Origin: Bicyclus anynana
Taxonomy: Eukaryota > Arthropoda > Insecta > Lepidoptera > Nymphalidae
Direction: 5' to 3'
Assembly: GCF_947172395.1 (NCBI RefSeq)
Contig: NC_069097.1
Location: 10,400,142 to 10,464,141, forward strand
DNA: 64,000 nucleotides
This document shows positions 42,700 through 54,065 of the stretch, piece after piece. The notes under the pieces are model-generated. The model saw only the letters and a list, made by a program, of their open reading frames with translations. It ran no database searches and was not told the DNA's origin. The position numbers were made by a program, and so were the translations under genes. The number at the start of each line of letters is the position of its first letter. Within the stretch, counting starts at the first letter, position 1.

Positions 42700-42990
42700 G
42701 GCCTTGTAGAACGGAAAGCCAAAAAAAAGTTTGCTTGTTAGTTATATGAAAATGTAAACAGAGTTTGAAAAATATTTTGTTTTGGATACCTTCCCATTTG
42801 GGTACATGCAAAGTGGGGATAATTTGTTTTATTTTATAGTGTCGGGTTTGATTGGATAGGTCTTTGAAAGATGTGAGGGGTCTTCTACTAACTTTTTTCG
42901 ATTTAGGGATCCGTTTGTAAAATAGCAAGATTTTAAGAACTAAGCTACACAAGATTAAAGTGCTAACTTAATTTACGGAACCCTACACTG
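42700..42990 (-). repeat. GGGTTCCGT-type repeat fragment
   Basis: Ends ttacggaaccctacactgtg and cgtggctcgagacgca at high coordinates; the interior ggggataatttgttttattt is familiar from this repeat class. Confidence 0.45.
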
Positions 42991-43174
42991 TGCGTGGCTC
43001 GAGACGCAATTGGCCGCTTTTATTTAATGTTTGATTATTTCTGAATTCACAGCCATGCAGGCCCTTTCGAACCGGGTCCGTGTCATCACCACCTGATAGT
43101 TACGCCGCTGGTCGTTCTAGCTTGTCAATAAAAAAATAAAAGTAAAAAAAAAAACATTTATTGGTCGTATGCTG

Positions 43175-43500
43175 AACACAAAAGAGCTGTCAAATGTGTA
43201 GCGCGACCTTTCGCGCTTTACCTCATCCGTGTCTAGGCCGATGCATCCGAGGCTTTACATTGCAGCATTACCGTTTGAAAGATAAACCGGTGCTCGAGTG
43301 CAGGGCGCGGGGCGGGGCGCGCGGGGCGGGCGGGGGGCGGCCGTCTAGACGCTACGTCACGCGGCCTCGCGGTATCGCGGTAAACAACAGTGTGCACTGA
43401 CCGAATATGGCACCCGGCATCCGCCGCGGTCACCGCCGGATAGCGCCCGTCTACCTGCCGGTCACTGCTGCACCGTGCACCGGGCAACCCTCACCCTGCC
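43175..43500. promoter_or_regulatory. Strong GC/CpG island with G-quadruplex motif and GTCTAGAC
   Basis: 43303-43337 has six G-runs of three or more separated by one to five bases, a strong G-quadruplex pattern. GTCTAGAC follows at 43343-43350, then tacgtcacgcgg. About 150 further bases are CpG-rich (ccgccgcggtcaccgccgg). Overlapping frames on both strands are Gly/Arg/Ala-rich and composition-driven. Best promoter- or enhancer-like block in the window; no transcript start is demonstrated. Confidence 0.5.
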
Positions 43501-43565
43501 CCGTACATTCCACAGACGCACTTTTTATTGATACCTTTGATAAGCCCTGACTAATTAACCAGTAT
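43482..43565 (+). repeat. Local duplication, copy 1
   Basis: gcaaccctcaccctgccccg, cgcactttttattgatacct and ttgataagccctgac recur at 44424-44510. The two are about 940 bp apart with a SINE-A and a MITE between them. Confidence 0.8.
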
Positions 43566-43712
43566 ATTTGAAACAAAATTCAATGTTGCCAACTTAAGAG
43601 CTCTTTTACGATCACTACTTGTCAGGGATGGGGTCTATTCCAGCAGATAGGTTTTGTCATAGTAGTAATATAGACATTTGTAGAGTGATATCATAGTTTT
43701 AAAAAAATCTTT

Positions 43713-43996
43713 AAGGCCGTGATACCCCAGTTGATATGTCCTCTGCCTGATTCCGGAGAGTGTGAGGTCGAATACGATCCAGGGCATGCACCTCCAACTT
43801 TTCAGTTGTGCGCATTTTAAGAAATTAAATATCACGTGTCTCAAACAGAGAAGGAATAGTGGGGAAACCTGCATATCAGAGAATTTTCTTAATTCTATGC
43901 GTGTGTGAAGTCTGCTAATCCGCATTGGGCCAGCGTGGTAGACTATTGGTCTAATCCCTCTCATTCTGAGAGGAGACTCGAGCTCAGCAGTGAGTC
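43713..43996 (+). mobile_element. SINE-A, tail missing
   Basis: Head gccgtgataccccagttg, damaged B-box (gtgaggtcgaatacg), ends at gctcagcagtgagtcg without the gaatatgggttgat tail. Confidence 0.85.
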
Positions 43997-44066
43997 GTGA
44001 GTTTTACCCACGTCCGGGTGACGTCAGATACCGGGGACTGTGACTTTACCGGCGAAGACGCTGTGT

Positions 44067-44378
44067 AGTGTTGCCAGGTGTCCGGATAAAGCCGGACATA
44101 GTTATGTTTTTCTATTCTGTGTCCGGCCAAAATAAACGGTGTCCGGCATGTCCGGCTTTTGTTAGGCTTTACAATTAGCAAACGAGCGAAAGACAAGTGA
44201 ACAAAATTTACGGCAATAATCATGAATGCTTGATTTTACATTAAAAAAAAATTGTCGTACCTATTAATACTGATGTACACCAAATCTTCAATAATGTAGG
44301 CTGTCTGGCTTTTTACCCCAATGTCAGGCCAAACTGTCTAGACTGTCCGGCTTTTAATTTCGGCGACCTGGCAACCCT
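44067..44378. mobile_element. MITE with AG(g/t)GTTGCCAGGT ends, copy 1 of 2
   Basis: Left agtgttgccaggtgtccgg; right cggcgacctggcaaccct. Repeated gtccgg units lie inside each end. gtcgtacctattaatactga in the middle is shared with the copy at 60562-60866. Confidence 0.8.
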
Positions 44379-44423
44379 ATGTGTAGCTTGTGTTTGTGTT
44401 GCCTACCGTGGACTGTGCAGTCT

Positions 44424-44510
44424 GCAACCCTCACCCTACCTCACCCGCTGACATTCCACAAACGCACTTTTTATTGATACCTTTGATAAACCCTAATTAA
44501 CCTGTATCTC
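44424..44510 (+). repeat. Local duplication, copy 2
   Basis: Repeats 43482-43565 with a few changes. Confidence 0.8.
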
Positions 44511-44765
44511 CCACTCCCAATCCAGTCTTTCTCGATTATTTGGAGGGGGCTGGAAATATTGGTCATATTTAAAAGATATAACAAATTAGCTATGGCCGAC
44601 GAAACATAGACGACATTTTTTTTTTGGTAAAAAAGTTACAACGAACCAAAATCAAAGTTAATGGTTGGTCTAAATTGTTACGTCACTATCTCTAAGCATT
44701 ATTTTTTTGCCTTTTGAAACAGCTAGATGGTATTTAGAAGTTTCGAGCGGAGCCTTCGATTCTTA

Positions 44766-45909
44766 GAGCGGTTTCAGTCAAGCGTTTTATACACGCGCAT
44801 ATGTACGCTTGTTTTTGGAAGCGCGTGTAGGCGCGTTTATGCGTGCCTTTTAGCACATGCTCAGCTCACTACGAGCCTTGTCGCGCTTCTAAGCTCGTAT
44901 AATAGCCGCTTCTATCGGCTATTATACGAGCGTATTGCGTATGTGTGCTTGATCAATTATATTTTATACTAGAGATGGGGAACTTGTGCATCAAAACAGA
45001 GGCGGACAAATGTGGAAAATTGACTTAATTTCATTTAGTCGCTTATTAAACAACGAACGTTATTTAAACAAATAATAATACCTAATCGTCTACAATGTCG
45101 AGTTGTGTATTCAGGAAGTGTAAAAACTATATATACTCGTACATAAATATAATGGAATTAAAGACAAAATTGTGCATGTGTGCGCTCAGTGGTGTAACTA
45201 AATTCGGATTACTTTTTGCGGTGATTTTGTACAGACGTAACCTATCTATAATATAAAATTATTATTGATGTTGATACTGACACGAGACATGGTTCGAGCG
45301 AACATGACGAAATATGCCCGTTTACGCGATTCCGGTGTTTTGAAGCGCGTAATAGGGATGGTGACAGTTTTTTAAATTGTATATAAATTAAGAGTATGCT
45401 AATAGTAAAGCAATTTTGTAAAAGTACTGCGATCATTACTTTCGGAGCTACAGTGATTTAAAGGGTCAGATTTGCGGCGCTGCCGCGGATCCCTGATAAA
45501 CGTCCCATACAAAATGGCACGAACTAATGACGTCGTAGGTAATGTAATGATCGTTAGATTTGTATGTGCGTTCAAACAAAACTACTAATATCTTTGTTAT
45601 TTGTGCGTTTATGTTTATAGTTCATCTATTAAAAAATGTCACATTTTATGTAAGGAAGCTAAAAATGTATGAATTTTCATCTAATTACGACAAAAAAATT
45701 TAACAGATTTTGAAATTTTATAATCTCATTTATTTTGCAAATATCCAGACAATCTTTGCTTTTCATGTATAAATTAGTTTACATTGACTTATTTACCCGA
45801 ATGTTTCATAAAAATCAATATATTCAAACCTAGTCATCATCCCCATTCAGCGCGCGTGTAAGCGCGTATGCTGAAACGCGTATAAAAATACGCTAGTCTG
45901 AAATCACTC
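44766..45909. mobile_element. Harbinger-like non-autonomous transposon with TTA duplication
   Basis: TTA (44763-44765) | GAGCGGTTTCAGtcaagcg ... cgctagtCTGAAATCACTC | TTA (45910-45912). The inverted ends extend about 60 bp (ttttatacacgcg versus the reverse complement of cgcgtataaaaa). A 3-bp TTA duplication fits PIF/Harbinger. A perfect 15-bp hairpin lies inside the left end (44894-44930). No transposase frame. Confidence 0.75.
44894..44930. repeat. Perfect 15-bp hairpin, 7-nt loop
   Basis: ctcgtataatagccg, loop cttctat, cggctattatacgag. Sits in the subterminal part of the Harbinger-like element. Confidence 0.85.
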
Positions 45910-46719
45910 TTAAGCTAGAAATAAAAAGAAATCATAATAGACGTAACACTCAGTCTGTCGGCGTTTAATTTCGTTACTCGGCCACGCTTCAATGGCTTTG
46001 TTATATCGTGAATGAGATTTTCCGCGCACGTATTACGCGGTGGATTTGCAGACTTGCGTTTTTTCAACGTATTGGTTGTTGTTCACTGAATCTTTTACTA
46101 TTGGGACTTCTTTTTGTTATAGTTATTCTATATCAGGAAGATAGTTTGTATTTGGATGTGATAGTACAGTGATAGGTAGATAGTTTCTGTGTTAACTAAA
46201 GGAAAACACAGCATTTTAAAAACATGCTTCTGATTTCTATCGCTTTTTCAATTCCACTACACTGAACACTTTTAACACTACAATCACAGTCGTCCAAAAA
46301 TAGAATGAGCCTAACCGCAAATCTACGACATTGCCTAATCTGACGAAATTTTAGCATATCATAACCTAATTTACATTGTAGTGATTCAAAATTTTTAGTA
46401 AATGGTGAGCGATGTGACTTATAAATTTAATTAAATTAAAACTTACTGATTTTGTATTCATTTCAAAATTTTATTGTAGTGCATATCCTTATCGATTGAC
46501 TCCATTTATTTATTTAATTTGAGGAAACCCACGCGTCGTTCACATTTGTATCCGATTTTGATATTTGTACATATAGCTTCTCCGATTTTTAGGAACTGAA
46601 GCCGATAGTAACATAGCCTAAGTAGACAAAAGTGGCCTCAAATGGTTCGTGTAAAGATACTACTTGTCGCTTTGTCAGCCGTTCTATCTATTTGGCTAAC
46701 GCACTTTCGTACATCTCGG
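45910..46719. other. Unassigned stretch
   Basis: Nothing recognised beyond AT-rich unique sequence. Confidence 0.3.
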
Positions 46720-46876
46720 TTCCCGATCTCGTAGGAATACAGAGATAATATAATATAGCCCTTCCTCGATAAATGGGCTATCTAATACTGAAAGAATTTT
46801 TTTTAATCGTACCAGTAGTTCCTGAGATAAGCGCGTTCAACCAAACAAACAAACTCTTCAGCTTTATAATATTAAG
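46720..46876 (-). mobile_element. CTAG-Helitron, subtype 1, 3' end lost
   Basis: tcggttcccgatctcgtagg, cttcctcgataaatgggcta and tttataatatta in the standard order; the GC hairpin and CTAG are gone. Confidence 0.7.
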
Positions 46877-46922
46877 TAGGTATAGATACATTAAGTATAG
46901 ATACATTCAGCTTTATAACATT

Positions 46923-47069
46923 AGGTACGATGCCGTGTAGAAACCAAAAGGGGTGTGGATTTTCATCCACCTCCTAATAAGTTAGCCCGCTTCCATCTTA
47001 GACTGCATCATCACTTACCATCAGGTGAGATTGTAGTCAAGGGCTAACTTGGAAAGAATAAAAAAAAAG
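46923..47069 (+). mobile_element. SINE-B, 5'-truncated
   Basis: Begins taggtacgatgccgtgtaga and runs to gggctaacttggaaagaata plus A-run. Confidence 0.85.
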
Positions 47070-47363
47070 CTATAATAGTGTTTTAGTCCAAACAAGTACA
47101 GAATTAAAAGGATGGTGAACTTCAAAGCAATCATAGCACACACGCATTTCTGTGCAAAATCATTTGGGGTGCAAAATGTAGTCTGTGTATCGGGGATTGA
47201 ACATCAAAGGGTAAATTCACAAGTGGATTGTGCGTGATTTCTCTGAATGAGCACATTTGCTGTGGTCGAATGATGGAGATCACACAACGCAGTCCATCCG
47301 TGATCCACGTACCTCTGGTCAATATATACCATTGAAATCGATTCACGTACCTTTTAATTCTAA
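47070..47363. other. Unassigned stretch
   Basis: Two overlapping frames on opposite strands (47131-47424 and 47257-47517), neither with a known motif. Confidence 0.3.
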
Positions 47364-47554
47364 CCAATATTATAAAGAGGTAAAAGTTGTGGTTTTGTAT
47401 GGGGTCATCTCTGGATCTACTCAACCGATTTTGAAAATTCTTTCACCACTAGAAAGCCACGTTATTTGTGAGTGTAATGGGCTATATTATATCATCCCGT
47501 ACTTTCACGGGAACTAGAATTACGAAGGTGAAACTGTGGGACGTCGGCGTAAGC
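47364..47554 (+). mobile_element. CTAG-Helitron, subtype 4
   Basis: aaccaatattataaagaggt start, agaaagccacgttatttgtg body, and a 3' end gtcggcgtaagctgg in which CTAG has mutated to CTGG. Confidence 0.65.
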
Positions 47555-47835
47555 TGGTGCACGGTATCCCGAAAAGAATCGTACAGTTAATTTAATTAAC
47601 TACTTGAAATCTATGACTTATGTATTATCTTCTCGAATGTTTATCGAATGCATATTTCACCACTTTGGTTAGTATTACTCTTGTACCCTACCCTACCCTG
47701 ATTGACAAACCTATGCACTGCGAGTGGTTCACGCTGTCAGCCTGTCTTCATATTAGCTATGGTGTCTTAGGGACGTAAATGTTTCAAATGTCCAGGTTCT
47801 CAATCGAGTACCCACCGTAAAGGTATTAGGAATAT

Positions 47836-48022
47836 TTATACTAATATTATAAAGCTGAAGAGTTCGTTTGTTTGAACGCGCTAATCTCAGAAACTTCTCG
47901 TCCGATTTAAATAAATCTTTCAGTGTTAGCCCATTTATCGAGGAAGGCTAGAGACTATATTTTATAACTGTATTCCTACGGGAACGGGAACCACGCGGGT
48001 GAAACTGCACGGCGTCAGCTAG
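47836..48022 (+). mobile_element. CTAG-Helitron, subtype 1
   Basis: Starts tttatactaatattataaag and ends ggcgtcagCTAG|T at 48019-48022. Confidence 0.8.
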
Positions 48023-48645
48023 TTGTCTACGAGTATAACCACAGAATACGATAATAGATGAGTCTACGAGGTTTTTGTTGGTATTATAAAATATGTCTAG
48101 GTTTTTGTCAGTAATTTGAATAATGCTGATATTAAAAGAATTCATATTTTGAATGCTTTATTCCGGTGTGCGACTTTGTAATAAAATCAGACACCGTTTA
48201 CGTAACCAGTTTTAAACGTAATAAATAACTAAAGTGTTATACGGATATAGAGATAATACTAAATATATTCATATGCAAGCTCGTAAAAACTGGTCATGTC
48301 ACTTCAATCTACACAAATTAGGAAATAAAGTCCTCCGGCGCATCTGTCTGTCTGTTCGGAATACATTTTAAAAAACCTGAACCGATTTTCAAGCGGCTTT
48401 CATCAATAGGTTAATTGTTTGGTGAAGTAATTTGTCAAGTGGTTTGATAACTTTTTGCAGTGATTTTATAAGCACGTAACATATCTATTATCTACAGTAT
48501 AAAAATCATTGCCTATAATAATATTGCCCGAATTCACTTAATTAATAAGTTTTTTTCATTTTCGGATAGAGCAACGGTCACCCAAAAATTACTTCACAGC
48601 TTTGAAATCGTTTATAATACCTTAATTTGTTTTATTTTTTTCGTG
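48023..48645. other. Unassigned AT-rich stretch
   Basis: Nothing recognised. Confidence 0.3.
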
Positions 48646-49215
48646 TTAAGTAAGTGCCGATGGCTCCGTGTGGGACGATACCGGGGGGTTTTGGCGAGCG
48701 CAGAAGCATCGCCTGATGAGACCCGAAGGCTTAAATAAAGATAGAGGACGGAACGACTCTTTTAGGGCGTCTCCTACGACACTCGGATCTCGGCTTAGAG
48801 GGCCATTCGGAAGGGAATTTTTGGAATAAGATATTTTTAAAATACTTAATGGTTTTGGCGAGCGCAGAAGCATCGCTTGATGAGACCCGAAGGCTGAAAT
48901 AAAGATAGAGGAAGCAACGACTCTCTAAGTGGCTCAAGTATGCCTCTCTGACAGAGAGTTACATATTTGTACCTTTTGCATTGGGCCATGGAGTCGCAGT
49001 GCCAAAAAATTTTACCGTATCATTTCACCGCGGCTTGTTGCCTCGACTGGTGACAGAAGGGCTGGCTCACTTTTTGCGAAAAGGATCAGCCTGGCTGTCC
49101 ATCGCGGAAATGTAGCCAGTATTCTTGCCACCATTCCACGTGGGCATGATTTGTATAGTTATTAGGATAAGTTAGCTTAAGTTCCTTATTGTATTCTTTC
49201 TCATTTACTAAATGA
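48646..49215 (+). pseudogene. ETLGPW-type LINE 3' region with internal direct repeat
   Basis: 48925-49165 encodes, with breaks, ISPRLVASTGD, RRAGSLFAKR and ILATIPRGHDLYSY before a stop, then a short 3' UTR with tattgtattctttctc. Upstream, a 74-bp unit (ggttttggcgagcgcagaag...cgactct) occurs at 48687-48760 and 48851-48924, a 164-bp period. The glycine/tryptophan motif is disrupted compared with 59280. Confidence 0.65.
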
Positions 49216-49442
49216 TTGAAAGAATCGAGTTGTTTTTCTCTCAAAGCAATTAGTCCCGTCGGTCACGCCTGTTTACCCCGCAGCTCAGCAAACACCGTGC
49301 GCAGGAACTAACGAGCGGCGCGTCGCATTAGTATCTCGCACTCAATTTAACATCCACATTTCTACTAAACTATATTACTGAAACACGCATATTTATACAT
49401 GTGTTCTAGAACGAGTGCCTGTGATAGCCAGATCTTCCTCAT
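49216..49442. other. Unassigned, short GC-rich part
   Basis: 49255-49330 is CpG-containing (cagctcagcaaacaccgtgc, gcggcgcgtcgcat) and not recognised. 49425-49442 matches the repeat edge at 13970. Confidence 0.3.
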
Positions 49443-49645
49443 TTTTTTTATTCTCTACAAGTTAGTCCTTGACTACAATCTCACCTCATGGCAAGTGATG
49501 ATGCAATCTAAGATAGTAGCGGGCTAGCATGGAGGAGTAGGAAGAAATCCATACTCTTTTCGGTTTCTACACGACATCGTACCGGAACGCTAAATCGCTT
49601 GGCGGTACGTCTTTGTCTATCCACGGCCGAAGCCTCCCAGCCAAA
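49443..49645 (-). mobile_element. SINE-B, head missing
   Basis: From ttctctacaagttagtcctt to ggccgaagcctcccagcc; an internal deletion removes gccggtagggtggtaac. Confidence 0.85.
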
Positions 49646-49775
49646 AGCGACAGCTTATTATAAACGATTAAAGTTTATATTTCTCGCCTATAGCTGATTG
49701 GTTTCTTGCGTAACTATACTAAGTAATAATAAAGAAGAATGTGCGCATAAGTCAAAACTTAGCTCGACCGGGTTC

Positions 49776-50069
49776 AATCAACCCATATTCGGCTGACTGC
49801 TAAGCTCGAGTTTCCTCTCAGAATGAGAGGGGTTAGGCCAATAGTCCACCACGCTGGCCTAATGCGGATTGGCAGACTTCACACACGCAGAGAATTAGGA
49901 AAATTCTCTGATAAGCAGGTTTCCTCACGATATTTTTCCTTCACCGTTTGATACACGTGATATTTAATTTCTTAAAATACACTCAACTGAAAAGTTGGAG
50001 GCGAATGCCTGGACCGGATTCGAACGCACAACACACACAGAGGTGATATCCACTGGGTTATCACGGCTC
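49776..50069 (-). mobile_element. SINE-A, full length
   Basis: From tcaatcaacccatattcggc to ggttatcacggctc; the ccctccggaatcgg part of the head is degraded. Confidence 0.85.
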
Positions 50070-50099
50070 TTACCGTTCACCAGTTATAAATAAGCTAAA

Positions 50100-50280
50100 A
50101 GTTCATCAGCTTTCGCTCCTAATGTAGGTACAGTAGCCAATTATGTAGTTTGAACGGTATGCTTTGACAGGTATAAGGTTTCAAGGTTCGAGATCTTCAA
50201 CCGTCCTGTAAGCGTAATTTGTGAGTCCCCAGCCCAGCTTCGCGACAACCGGTCTGATAGTCCCTATTAAAGATCAAACT
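50100..50280. repeat. Unclassified repeat fragments
   Basis: tagccaattatgtagtttga recalls the 10634 repeat end. The rest is not recognised. Confidence 0.35.
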
Positions 50281-50402
50281 TGTTGAGTTTCATGCCGGCT
50301 CTTCTCAGCGGAACCTGCCTTCCGAACCGGTGGTAGAGTTTTAACGAATAGTCAAACTTGACGTTTCAAAAGTGCTTGTAAACCAAGCCTACTTGAAATA
50401 AG
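50281..50402 (+). mobile_element. CR1/L2-type LINE 3' end
   Basis: ttgttgagtttcatgccggc, accggtggtagagtttta and gcctacttgaaataagtg match the last 120 bp of the LINE at 22655-24190. Confidence 0.75.
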
Positions 50403-50519
50403 TGTCTGATATTGAACTATATCAAAGGGTCTCTAGCGAAAAACTGCTATGAAGCTTAGTATTGGGCGATTGGGGACACAATTTTTGATAAAACTCAGTT
50501 GAAAATATAAAAGAATACG

Positions 50520-50712
50520 TTTAATACTCTGATAATCAGTCTTGATCCTTGGAACATGCTACATTCTAAAGCCACCACGGTCCAAACTCAATAAATGCCT
50601 ACCGTACTTCCATATTACAAAAACACGTTGTGACAAACTTTGTAGTAATAGTAGTATTTGTTCAGTTATTATATAATGTGGAAGGTGTGGATAACACAGG
50701 CTCTTAGACCAT
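50520..50712. repeat. Unclassified repeat fragment
   Basis: ttctaaagccaccacggtcc and aatgtggaaggtgtggataa align with 10805-10840 and 14735-14760. Confidence 0.45.
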
Positions 50713-51021
50713 GCGTTGCTAAATAAAGCGAAAGGTTATTTTATAACAGAAACTCGGACATTTAAATATATTCTTGATACGAATTACGAAGTAAAAAGCG
50801 CATGGCCGTGACGCTTATGCAAATATTGCAAGGTTTTTCAAACTACCTAATATAGAATAGCTAATATAGAATAATATTTTCCTTGGCTAGATTCCCAAGA
50901 GTATATTTCAATCTTGTTCATTCACTCGTTCATTGAATTACTTACTTCTTCGTTTTTTGTTTATAAAAAAAAATACAGAATGTAATGAATAAATGCTAAA
51001 AAAATATTTTTAAATATAGAT
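50713..51021. other. Unassigned AT-rich stretch
   Basis: Nothing recognised. Confidence 0.3.
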
Positions 51022-51080
51022 TTTTTGAGTTCCCAAGCAACCGGCGATCGGGGCTCCAGACAGAGGAGCCTCCGCACAAT
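51022..51080 (-). mobile_element. R4/Dong-like LINE 3' UTR fragment
   Basis: gagttcccaagcaaccggcg, ggggctccagacagaggagc matches 35172-35225 of the R4-like LINE. Confidence 0.65.
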
Positions 51081-51124
51081 CAATTACCTACTGCCGTCGT
51101 GCATTCGTCTTACAATCAATTCCT

Positions 51125-51424
51125 AAGCATTATCATGATTATGAACCCATATTCGGCTCACTGCTGAGCTCGAGTCTCCTCTCAGAATGAGGGGCTAGGG
51201 CTAGGCCAATAGTCCACCACGCTGGCCCAATGTGGATTGGCAGATTTCACATACGCAGAGAATTACGAAAATTCGCTGATATGCAGGTTTCCTCACGACA
51301 TTTTTTCTTCACACGTAATAATTAATTTCTTAAAATGCACAACTGAAAAGTTGGAGGTGCATGCCCCGGACCGGATTCGAACCCGCACCCTCAGGAATCG
51401 CAGGAGAGGTCATATCCACTGGCT
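51125..51424 (-). mobile_element. SINE-A, full length
   Basis: From taagcattatcatgattatg-aaccc to catatccactggcttta; B-box gattcgaacccgcac in reverse. Confidence 0.85.
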
Positions 51425-51464
51425 TTAGCTTTATTTAGCGCTAGGTATAGTAACAAAAATATTT

Positions 51465-52035
51465 TATCATCATTACCCTATTTTCATTGGTCCACTGCGG
51501 CGACGCCGGAACAGCTATACCAAGCTCAGGTTCGTTCGTGCATGGAGTACCTACTGCTCCCATTTATGGGATGGATCAGCCAAATACTAGCTCGCTGCTC
51601 TGGACTCAATGGACCGCCGAGCTAGGAAGCTCATTGGTAACGAGGCGTTAACAAGTGTTAAATTGCAATCGTTGGAGCATCGCTAGTTGCCTGTCTGTCG
51701 GTTTTCTACAAAATATAAATCGGAAAGTGTGCTTAAGAATTTTTCGATCTAGTTCCATCTTCACCTTTATACCATAGAACTGCCAGGCATCCCATAGGTC
51801 TGCATCCATACTTAGTTGATGTCCCTTGGACTTGTACGAAGAGTTCGTTCCTGATCTGTTATGGAATGCACTTTCAGCTTCCGTTTTCCCAATACCACCT
51901 AATACAACATGGGTATATTCAAGTCAAGAGTGAATAGACATCTTCTAGGTGGGCGCGTTCCACCATAGGGTGTATCGTCGATTACTGTCAAGCATGACTG
52001 CAGTTAAGCGCTCGCCTATATAATGTAAAAAAAAA
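51465..52035 (+). pseudogene. LINE reverse-transcriptase C-terminal relic
   Basis: With frameshifts and stops, the plus strand encodes a thumb-like RAQVRSCMEY, SLEHR, TARHPIGLHPYLVDVP and VNRHLLG series, then a 3' UTR ending tataatgtaaaa. This is the C-terminus of a jockey/CR1-group LINE ORF2. The catalytic core is absent. Its 3' end matches 15345-15454. Confidence 0.65.
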
Positions 52036-53003
52036 TTGAATTGACCAAACCACTGTTCTATTAGGGTTAGGGTGATAATGTTTGGTGGGACATAACTATC
52101 ACTTTGAACGGAACCAATGGTTTAACGTGCATATCGTGACACGGGCTCTACCGACTTCGGACAGGTACATTGAATTTCTTTGATTGAAGAAAACCTCAAA
52201 ACTGTCATACTTGTAGCCTGGTCTTGGACTCGAGCCGTAATTGATACTTTTAACTTGAACTTTGGAAAGCACATTACAAAGTTGAAAGTACCAAGTCGCT
52301 GTACAGGTGATGAGCCAATATGACAGAAATATAAAATCATGTTATGCGGTCAATATGCTAAACTGCCTTCATTTAAGAACATCACTTATCTACCATTAAG
52401 CAATGGGGCGTTGGCCTCTATCAACTGTACCTATCACCATTTATCTTTATAATATTTCAACCTGATATACATAGGTTAAAAAGATACATTGATAACAGTC
52501 TAGTGATGAATGATGACACAAGAAAAATGCGTCTAGCAATCAAGTTACCCACAATCGTCTTGAACTAACAATAGTTCGTTACAATGTACTCGTAATTTAA
52601 TTTATTTCTACATAGATCCTGTACGTAACAAAACAATACCAGTGAACGACCTCTTGACATACGAAATAGGGTTGTTAGCGCAGTACGACTATCATTAGTA
52701 TTGATTCAGTTCCTAGAGTTGTTCCCAGGCGGCGGAGCGTGTCGTCTCGCCGGTACGCGGAGATGACACGAAGTGAACATTCATAACGTTTATATCTTCT
52801 TCTATTTTATTATTTACTAGCGAATGGAGTGGTGGGACTACGCTCCATATATCTCTCCTATGAGGCCTGGCCTACTCGTTAAAATTGGCTGATAATGAAG
52901 ACTGAAGAAAGCTCTCATAATAACGTCAACAAAGTCGTTCTATACAAGATAATATGAGGAGATGATTTTTCATCATAAATATTATTTTCTTACACTTTTA
53001 GAT
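52036..53003. other. Unassigned stretch
   Basis: No repeat family recognised. 52725-52775 is a small GC-rich patch (ggcggagcgtgtcgtctcgc). A 72-codon minus frame (52122-52340) has no known motif. Confidence 0.3.
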
Positions 53004-53327
53004 CATCATTATCAACCTGCTGAGCTCAAGTCTCCTCTCAGAATGAGAGGGGTTAGGTCAATAGTCCAACACGCTGGCCCAATGCGGATTGGCAAACTTT
53101 ACACACGCAGATAAATTATGAAAATTTTTTGATATGCAGGTTTCCTCACGATGTTTTCGTTCACCGTTATAGAATAACTAATTAAGAATATATTTAAGAA
53201 ATTAAATATCACGTGTCTCTTTAATTTCTTAACTGAAAAGTTGGAGGTGCATGCAGTGGACAGGATTCGAACCCACACCCTCCAGAATCGGAGGCAGAGG
53301 TCATATCCACTGGGCTATCAGGGCTAT
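53004..53327 (-). mobile_element. SINE-A with internal micro-inversion
   Basis: The tail aacccatattcggctc is partly lost. After ttcaccgtta there is extra sequence, then aagaaattaaatatcacgtg-tctc in the orientation opposite to the rest of the copy, followed by tttaatttcttaactgaaaa. It ends ggctatcagggct. Confidence 0.85.
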
Positions 53328-53337
53328 TACTTCTAGA

Positions 53338-53678
53338 TTAATATTAATTAACTATGGGCCTCATTAGAAGGCAAAGTTATGCTAGGAATTTCTCTGCGTG
53401 ATCAAATCAGTAATGAGGAGATCTGCAGAAAACCCATAGTCACTGACGTAGTTCAGCGACTTTGGGTCACATAGTTCGAAGAGCCGATGGGACGTTGTGT
53501 CCCAAGGTGCTAGAATGCCGCACCGGAAAGCGCAATGTTGGTCGCCCCTTGTTTGGAACGACGACATCAAGCGGGTTGCAGGGAACCGCTGGATGGTGGC
53601 GGTTCGAGACCGTGATGTTTGAAAGTCCGCGCAAGAGGCCTATGTACAGATGTGGTACAACTGGTAATGATGATGATA
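53338..53678 (+). mobile_element. RTE LINE 3' end, 5'-truncated
   Basis: Begins ctatgggcctcattagaagg, has agttcgaagagccgatggg and gcgggttgcagggaaccgct, and ends tggtaatgatgatgatat. Several frameshifts. Confidence 0.75.
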
Positions 53679-54065
53679 TATTAACAATTATTTTGCTATT
53701 TAGGGTGGAAACGAATCCAACAAGTCAATAGATCATCAAAACAGCTCTTGAAACGAGAATGGTGTAAATGACACGACTTTGTTTTATATACAGTCTTTAT
53801 AAACTGACCTAACGATGCAGTTAATAATACAGAATACCGATGAGTCTATCGTACATCACGTCAGCGGTCAGTGCCAGACTGTGTGATTATAAAACAATTT
53901 CCTCTTAATGATAAGCGCTTGCGACGGTTGGTCTGCGATAAGCGTAATCAAAATGAGTTTTCCCCAAAGCGATTAACGAGGGCTAATCGGCGACATAATC
54001 GTATAATTATTATTGGTATATATGATGGTATTTTAAAGAAGTGTCAAGGACAATAATTTTACAGT
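53679..54065. other. Unassigned stretch
   Basis: A 61-codon frame at 53871-54056 is Arg/Lys-rich without a known motif. Confidence 0.3.

Noticed and set aside
43194..43487. Frames on both strands across the 43-kb GC island
   Set aside because: Overlapping opposite frames rich in Arg, Gly and Ala are expected in GC-rich DNA where stop codons are rare.
44894..44930. Hairpin as a microRNA precursor
   Set aside because: It lies inside the end of a DNA transposon and the stem is only 15 bp, short for a microRNA precursor.
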